Shown in pieces: positions 57,426-64,000 of a stretch of 64,000 nucleotides of DNA. The translations under genes were made by a program, and so were the position numbers. Position 1 is the stretch's first letter, and every line of letters begins with the position of its first letter. The stretch is from Narthecium ossifragum (Eukaryota > Streptophyta > Magnoliopsida > Dioscoreales > Nartheciaceae): contig OY986973.1 of assembly GCA_963920575.1 (NCBI GenBank), positions 6,737,054-6,801,053 of the forward strand, read 5' to 3'. Under the pieces are notes generated by a model that worked only from the letters and a program-made list of their open reading frames with translations, was not told the DNA's origin and made no database searches.

Positions 57426-58620
57426 GATTCCACTGCAATTTTCTTGTCCTTGACTTTTTGTCACTTTTCACCATACCTAATGGAACTAAGAGCATGTGCA
57501 TCGGTTCTTCTTAACATATTCTCTAAAATACAATAAAAATAGTCATTTCTCTAATTTATAGGTTCTCTATCCAACAACACTCTATATCATATACTCTAAA
57601 TCATTCTCTATAAGACTTAAATATTAATATCTTTATTCTTTCGTTATATTTTCTATTTCTTACGGTCATTTTTCAACTGCTATATTCCTAATTCTCAAAC
57701 TCTCAACGGCTATATTTTCAACAGTAAAATTTAAACGGCTATATTTTCAGTAATAAAATATATGCTGATCATAACCTTATTTTTATGATGCCAACATTTA
57801 TTGAATGATAAAATATAAGTTGTATATTTATTGGAAGCTTTAAAATCCAAATTTGTGAATTTATTGTACTGACGGTCAATGGATGGATCGGCCGTGGGAT
57901 GGCACGGACGATGCACAACCATGAGACATGTGGATTTAATATCAAGATTGGTGGTCGAACAAAGCATCAACCATGGTGTGTTATTTTCATGACAGATGCT
58001 CACGATCGATGCGGTGGAAATCGACTGCGGAGCATGAAGGCTATTTTTTGTATACGACGGTCGATGAGACGATAAATGGGTGGATCGACCTTTAAGTTTG
58101 AAGGCTGCATTTTGAGTTAGACGGCTAAAGCTACGATTGATACATGGATCGACTGTCAGTATACGCAGAATCAAAACTAGAGCCGTTGGGAAATTGGAGG
58201 GAACCGTTAAATGTTCACAAGGTTGAACTTCGCTAAAGATGGAGGCAGATAGGAGGTAGAGGTAATGGTTGGCTCTTGGGTGGGGAGGGGAACCGTGGTT
58301 TTGGAGAAGATTAGTAGGGAGAAGAGCTGTCACTTTGGAGGAGAAGAAATAAAAGGCTTGGGAGAAGATAATAAAAACAAGAGCAAAGATAGTTTTTTAT
58401 TATTAAAAACTGGTTTATAGTTGCTATAGTGATACTCCACATGTGGATGCTATAAAGCAAGTCTATATATTTGTTTAACGGACTCCAATATAGTTGTTTT
58501 ACCGACTTTGATGCGGATGCTGTAAAGCAAGTCTATATATTTATTTGGTTTTTTTATCACTATTTATGTTTCACTTACTATTAGGACTCTTTTTTCTAAT
58601 GGTTTTAGGTTAAATTAGGC
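57426..58620. repeat. Small-repeat region with CGGTCGAT motifs and direct repeats
   Basis: No gene is supported. From 57489 a segment starting AAGAGCATGTGCATCGG resembles the ends of common plant MITEs. At 57870-58160 there are GACGGTCGATG and GGATCGACC motifs like those in the LTRs. A 34-bp direct repeat (GGATGCTRTAAAGCAAG followed by TCTATATATTT) occurs at 58445 and 58514. Confidence 0.4.
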
Positions 58621-59077
58621 TATTTTTTATTTTTCTAAGAATTAATTTCGAATTTTGAGAATTTTACTACCCTTCTGCTTGTGCATTCAAGGATTCTTAT
58701 CAGCGTCGAATGCCAATTCACGTCGTCGCCAAGCACCGATCCACCGTCACCCACGAGCTAGCTCGCTATCTTCTCCTCCAAGGAGCTGGGTGGGTATTCT
58801 TTCCTCTCTTTTTACCTTTTGCTGCCATTATCGTACTTTATGATTCAGGATGCCAGCTGATATACACTAGTTGAGAGATCTTGGAATAAACAGTAATCAG
58901 GAGAGGAAGTTTGGATTAATCTTTGTTTGCAATTTCCATGTTGTTCTTTGCATATCTGGTTTTTTAAAAGCCTTTTCTTGACCTGATATAATAGAGGCTC
59001 ACTATTTGATCAACTTCTTGAGATTTTGGATTTATTCTTATAGATACTTCATTAATAGAAGTTGATACTTGCTTAGG

Positions 59078-59414
59078 ATGTCGCACTTAGTGTTTGATAA
59101 TGATGCTGAGAATGACGAAAGTGAGAGTAATGTTTTCCGAAATAGTTCCTTGGATGATGAACAATTTATGGAACAATTGATTGGCCAATTTGCAAAACAA
59201 TGGTGGGTATGACAATATGAGCAAAATTGATATACCAAAATTGGGTATGGAATTTGATACAGAAGAGAATGCAAGAGTCTTTTATAATAGCTATGCAAAA
59301 GATATGGGTTTTGGCACAATGAAAGGCCCGGCATACAAGCCTGTGGAAAAAGGAATTGTGACAGCACGCTCATTTTATTTTATTGCTCTCATGGTGGCAA
59401 TCCTACACAAGTAG
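59078..59414 (+). pseudogene. FAR1-like protein, N-terminal fragment
   Basis: An ATG at 59078 opens MSHLVFDNDAENDESESNVF, typical of FAR1-related leaders. The frame breaks at about 59205; the next frame continues with IPKLGMEFDTEENARVFYNSYAKDMGFG, the start of a FAR1 DNA-binding domain, and is lost after 59360. A possible 5' leader exon around 58675-58790 with a GTGGGTATTC-like donor and a TATAG acceptor at 59043 suggests an original spliced leader. No core or SWIM domain follows, so this is a truncated relic. Confidence 0.65.
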
Positions 59415-60754
59415 AGCCAACGAACATCATCTGCATCTTCATATCTTCTTTGAAACCAAATCCAAATATAAAGATATTTAAAAATTTTGAGACTACGGTA
59501 CTTCAAATGGACCTTGACGCAAACCATGAACCCAAAACTGTAATTTATCTTATTTATAATATTCAAAAATTCTAATAATATCTTATTTAAGGTATTGTAT
59601 CTATCAGCAGCCACGGTGCATAACTGGCTCTTTTAAACCACTCCAACAACCGCCAATATTATAAAGATCCCTAACCGCCAGCCTCATCTGTCAGTTAGTG
59701 GCAAATATCTAACCACTTGTATCGATGTGGGCCATTTTTTCCAGCTATTTTTATTTTTGTTTTCTCTTGGTTTATTTGAGTTTATTATTCCAGCTTAGGT
59801 TGACAAATATCCTACAAACTCGATCTTTTATTATTCATTATAAGTCAAAAAATAAAAAGGCTAAGATAGGGTTAAAAAAGAGAAAGGGAAATCCACAAGT
59901 GGTCCAAATCCATGATGCTCACTATACCAGTGGGATGGGTAGGTCTATATTTTTGTTAGCGTAAAAATCTAATCGTGACCGGTCAAATAGTTAAGGTCAA
60001 GACTTACTTAACACTCAAGAATCAGGAGATTGCATTTAAATTCAACTCTTTCAAATTATGTTCGAACAGAGGTGTCAAGTTAAATAGAAATCTAGATTAG
60101 ACCTAATTTAGTAATCTTATTAACAGCTAGTTATCTAGATTAACTTAAATTAGTCTAAATTAATCTATTCAAATGGATAAGTTATCTAAAATTATGAAAC
60201 TAATTAAGGAAAACGGTAAAAACCATCCTAATTACTAAATCAAGAGAAAATACGTTTAAATCTAATGATTAACTTAATCTAAACTGGAAGAGAAGAACTT
60301 TAATATTAAATTAAGCTAAAGAAATGCAGTAAGGAAAAATCTCTAAGGAGAACAATAAAGAAGAAATCATAATTATCTAAACCTAGATTAATTATCTAAG
60401 AACAGTAATATAAACTACATTAAGCACAAAAGATAAACTAAGTATTGAAGAAACGGAATCATTTTATTGAATGAAATCAACTTACATGAACAGAAAACAT
60501 CTTGAAAGAACACTAAGAATATCCATGCGCGCAACCTCTATGTTAGGTTTGCGAGAGAGTTTACACAGTGAAAAGAGAAAGGTATTTATACTAGAGCAGT
60601 TCAACTGCTTTGTCCACGTTCTCTATTGTCTTCCATCTTTCACTCTTGATATGCCGCGTGTCCCATGTTCTCGGATATTTCCCCGTTTCTCCACATCATG
60701 CTCTGGCTGATGACGGTTGCGTCTGGTCGATGAACTTGTCTATATTGTAATGTC
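59415..60754. other. AT-rich gene-free region upstream of the plant mobile domain gene
   Basis: No gene is seen. 60030-60440 is rich in short TCTAGATTA or CTAAATTAATCT repeats. It may be the flank of the TE-like unit that carries the gene downstream. Confidence 0.35.
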
Positions 60755-61262
60755 ATTCTTCTTGATCGTCGTTATCTTCTCGTCCATATCTTCATCGTCC
60801 AAAGTTGACAACTTGTTCATCTCTAGATCATCATCGTTCTTGGCCGATAATCTCCTTATGTAAAGATGATCATCGCTCTTAGCCGATGACTTCCTTCTTT
60901 TGCTCGATGATCTTTTACTTAGGTTAGAACGTTATCGTATAATAGCTTTTGAAAGGTTCATCAGCCATATTTATTATACTGACATGGCAATCATTGATTG
61001 GTTAGCCATTCTTCTTGATCGTCTTTATCTTCTCGTCCATATCTTCATCGTCCAAAGTTGACAACTTGTTCATCTCTAGATCATCATCGTTCTTGCCCGA
61101 TAATCTCCTTATGTAAAGATGATCATCGTTCTTGGCCGATGACTTCCTTCTTTTGGTCGATGATCTTTTACTTAGCTTAGAACGTTATCGTATAATAGCT
61201 TTTGAAAGGTTCATCGGCCATATTTATTATACTGACATGGCAATCATTGATTGGTTGGCCAT
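60755..61262. repeat. Direct tandem duplication, period 253 bp
   Basis: The segment 60755-61007 is repeated at 61008-61262 with few changes (for example Leu/Gln-like TTGCTCGATG against TTGGTCGATG). Each copy starts ATTCTTCTTGATCGTC and ends ATTGATTGGTTRGCC, and contains two GCCGATRA-type sub-repeats (GATCATCATCGTTCTTG, GATGATCATCGYTCTT). Confidence 0.85.
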
Positions 61263-61662
61263 TATTTTGGCTAACATTTTGCCCCCCATGCGGTTATCGA
61301 GGAATTTGAATTTATGATGAGATGACCGCATTAGGCGTGATTTGACAGCTTCCGTGTCAACTATTAAGGTTAATCATGATCGTTCTCTAGGAAAATGAAT
61401 CGCTGCCTCGTTTTCATTCTCTCTCCATATCCCTTAATATTCTGCATTTAATGCGCCGTATTTATCTGACATATATACCCTTTTAGCCATATATCTTTGG
61501 CGCGAAGATACTCCATTGGTTCTTTGTTCTTTTACTTAGGGTTCTATCTCTTCTCTTTCTTTCACTGTCGTGGCGCTTGAGCTTTCTTCTTTTTCTTGTG
61601 AATTCTGAGGCATCAGAGACTTCTTCTCCTCCTTCTTCTCCGTCAAGTTTTCTGTTTCCGCC

Positions 61663-64000
61663 ATGGTTCGTGAAATCAAAGCCGGTGATATCATGCACAA
61701 GGAGGTCTGCAAGTCTTATGCAAATTTCAATGAGTTGCTGAGATCGGAAGAGGCTAGAGGGACCTATCTGATTAGATCTGGTGATTCTTCTTCCAGGTCC
61801 TTTTCCCTTGGTCCTTCTTTTGTTTCTGATGTTTTGCCTTCTCTTTCTTCTGATCTTAAAACTATCATACATAGTTTTCCACTTTCTGGTGACCTACCTC
61901 TGTCCCAAGAACTTAACTTATCAACCATTTCCTCTAAAAACCCCATTACGCCATGGCCTTTGACCGATGATAAATTCATCGGGTTGCATAGTAGGATGAT
62001 TAATCATCCCTATTCAAAAAAGATATTTTCTGATGCTGGCATTTTGGACTTTTTAGATTTGAGCACTAGAGTTCCTGCTCAAGAGCCAATCTTACATCTC
62101 TCGTCGTTCCTTTTCTGGTCGAAAGAGTATAACAACTTTGTTTTTCCTTGTGGCACTCTCTCTATTACTCTCTTAGACATCACCCTTTTAACCGGTCTCT
62201 CTCCTATCGGCGATCTTGTATCAGCCAATATGGAGCTCTTTTCTCGAGATACGGTTTTTGAATCTGATAAGAACTATGGCGTTTTTATCAATACATACGC
62301 CAAACTTGAAGAGACCGATGACCCACCAAATGCCCAAGAACGATTGGCGTTCATCTATTACTGGCTTTGCAAGTTCGTTCTTTGTCTTGCTGCTAAGAAA
62401 CAGGTTAGGGGTTATATCGGTCTTGCTCAATCCATTGCTTATGGAAAGCAAGTTTTATCTCTTTCCATTTTTATCCTCTCGGTCATAAATAGAGGCATCT
62501 ATCGTTCTTTCCACTTTGACTCTCATCCAGTTTCTATTCGTCCTCTTCTAGACTTATCGGCCAATTTGGACGATGAGAATAAGAGATTGGCTTGGGCCCA
62601 TTTCTTAGTCGGTCGAGATCTGCACTTTGATATGTCTTGGGGCAAAGCCAACAACAAGCGTGGAGTAGAAGTATATGCTCCAAACTTTGTTGCCCACCAG
62701 TTTGGACTAAAGAAAGCCTAGCCAGTTCCTCCTTACTTTATCTTCAACATAATAGCTAAAGGTCGATGTGTTTTCCATAGCATCGATAGAGTAGTTACTA
62801 TAGAGAAGAGGGATATGGCCCTTTGTAAGCGATTCAAGCTTACATACTTTGAACCAGTGGCCGCTGCCGATCCTATCATCGCTGATGTTTGGAACTCGAC
62901 CATCAAAGAGCGTCTATTCTCCCAAGGCAAGAATGTTGTCTTCAACAATTTTGTTCCTCCCAAAAAGTTGGGATGTAAGAAGGAAGCTCTGAAACATGCT
63001 GAAGCAGAGGATAGACCTCAGAAGAAAAGGAAAATTGTTGCCTCTGTTAGAAAGGGTGAAGAATCGCCCAAAAAGAGACGTGGAAAGTCTACTGAAGAGA
63101 CTTCATCTCATAAGAAAAAAAGGATATCAACTGGTGAATCCAGGATATCTTCATTGGCCGAGAGACCTTTGGTTGAGGAAGTTATGGTCGATGAACCTGA
63201 GAAACAAGTTCACTCATCCTCGACAGTGGGAGAGGATGTAGAATCGCCATATAGCAGGCAAAGTATCTAGTCTGCTTCTGTTTCTAAGTAAGCGTTCTCA
63301 CCTATCTTTTTATGTTTCTCTTCCTCATAGTCGACATTTTCAAACTCAATGTTCTTTTTTTTGTAGAGAAAGATCGGGTTCCTCTACTCCTTTGAAGTTT
63401 ATCTTCCTTCTGCTTCCCCTTCCACTTTGGGCGAGAATGTTGCCCCTCAAGGAATTGAGAAGGATTCTATCGTTGTTCCCAGTCAAGCTGAACCCTTGAT
63501 GGAACAAGTATGTTTCAATTCTTGAATAACAATTTGTGTTCACAAAGTGATTAAAACATTTAATCATTGTCTTTCTCTATGATTGTTTTATCGATCTTTT
63601 TCTCATTTCCATATTTGTAGATCACTAGAAAAGAGAAAGTCATCATTTCATTGTCCGAAGAAGAAAGACAGGATGATGTTAACGTCAAAGATCTTTTCGA
63701 CGTTCTTAACTTTACTCCATCCAGACCAGTTTGTCATCTACTGGCCAGATTCTTGTTTATGGTCCATATAGTCTTTTGAGGGACCTTGGTGATATTCACC
63801 TATCCTCTGAAACAGCTTCTCCTGATGTATCGACCTTACAACCCATGGTCGAGACATTATCTGTTCCAAAGCCATCGGCCATTGGTGCTCAACACAGCGT
63901 CAATGTGCCCCCCAACACTTCAACAAATGACATGCCTATCACTAAGCCTGCCCCAACTCCTACTAGGCCACAGGAGACGATGGTCGATAACACTTTGGCG
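61663..64000 (+). pseudogene. Plant mobile domain (PMD, MAIN-like) gene, in-frame stop, runs off the window
   Basis: From the ATG at 61663 a 352-residue frame reads into a plant mobile domain: leader, LTDDKFIGLHSRMINHPYSK, FLFWSKEYNNFVFPCGTLS, LLDITLLTGLSPIGD, ERLAFIYYWLCKFVLC, and the FHFDSHPVS region. It ends at TAG 62719-62721. The same frame stays open for another 180 codons (PVPPYFIFNIIAKGRCVF, CKRFKLTYFEP, then Lys/Arg-rich nuclear-localisation-like sequence) to 63270. Coding-like sequence continues in probable later exons (about 63370-63507, 63621 to the end), with a likely 1-bp loss near 63730. PMD proteins occur both as plant genes (MAIN, MAIL1) and inside transposons; their role is genome stability or silencing. 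The stop and the frame change suggest a decaying, probably transposon-borne copy. Read-through is possible but unproven. Confidence 0.72.

Noticed and set aside
61483..61872. 129-residue basic open frame on the minus strand
   Set aside because: Antisense shadow of the PMD gene start and its leader.

Overview
This 64 kb window comes from a flowering-plant nuclear genome. The evidence is intron-containing genes with GT..AG junctions, a plastid-targeted enzyme gene, and dense layers of LTR retrotransposons, a plant-type LINE with an RNase H domain, and hAT and PIF/Harbinger elements. The GC-rich first exon of the DUF1365 gene is compatible with a monocot, but I cannot name the species.

Only three ordinary genes look intact: a five-exon DUF1365 gene (7510-9495, minus), the four-exon plastid pyruvate dehydrogenase E1 beta gene (37553-41049, plus) and a single-exon F-box/kelch gene (42364-43596, minus). 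From memory, orthologs of all three lie close together in Arabidopsis (At1g30130, At1g30120, At1g30090). This looks like an old microsynteny block expanded by 28 kb of transposon between its first two members. FAR1-like fragments (1832-4022 and 59078-59414) and a plant mobile domain gene with an in-frame stop (61663 to the window end) are transposon-associated or decaying.

Layout. 1-1772: 5' part of a hAT transposon with a broken transposase. 1832-4022: FAR1 pseudogene. 4292-5197: PIF/Harbinger-like MITE. 7510-9495: DUF1365 gene. 9912-10430: hAT MITE related to the element at 1-1772. 10431-13013: repeat fragments, a possible SINE and a short-period GAAGTACA array. 13014-14111: truncated LTR butted against an endogenous pararetrovirus fragment (14112-16560). 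17315-18133: second hAT MITE. 18165-31805: 13.6 kb Ty3/gypsy chromovirus on the minus strand, itself invaded by a rearranged gag-only element (20920-22821) and a solo LTR (25463-27792). 33337-34679: solo LTR inside a T-rich minisatellite. 35657-37121: truncated LTR. 37.4-43.6 kb: the gene island. 45142-57417: hAT transposon containing a LINE (47671-57214), which contains two solo LTRs. 57.4-61.6 kb: small repeats and a 253-bp tandem duplication. 61663-64000: the plant mobile domain gene.

Insertion boundaries were set by reading target-site duplications (TSDs) directly, several of them perfect. The most unusual items are the inverted, palindromic gag-only element with a perfect 5-bp TSD, the hAT > LINE > solo-LTR nest, the pararetrovirus remnant, and arrays of GATCGATC or GGTCGACC palindromes carried inside several LTRs. 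No rRNA gene, intact tRNA gene or CRISPR array was seen.
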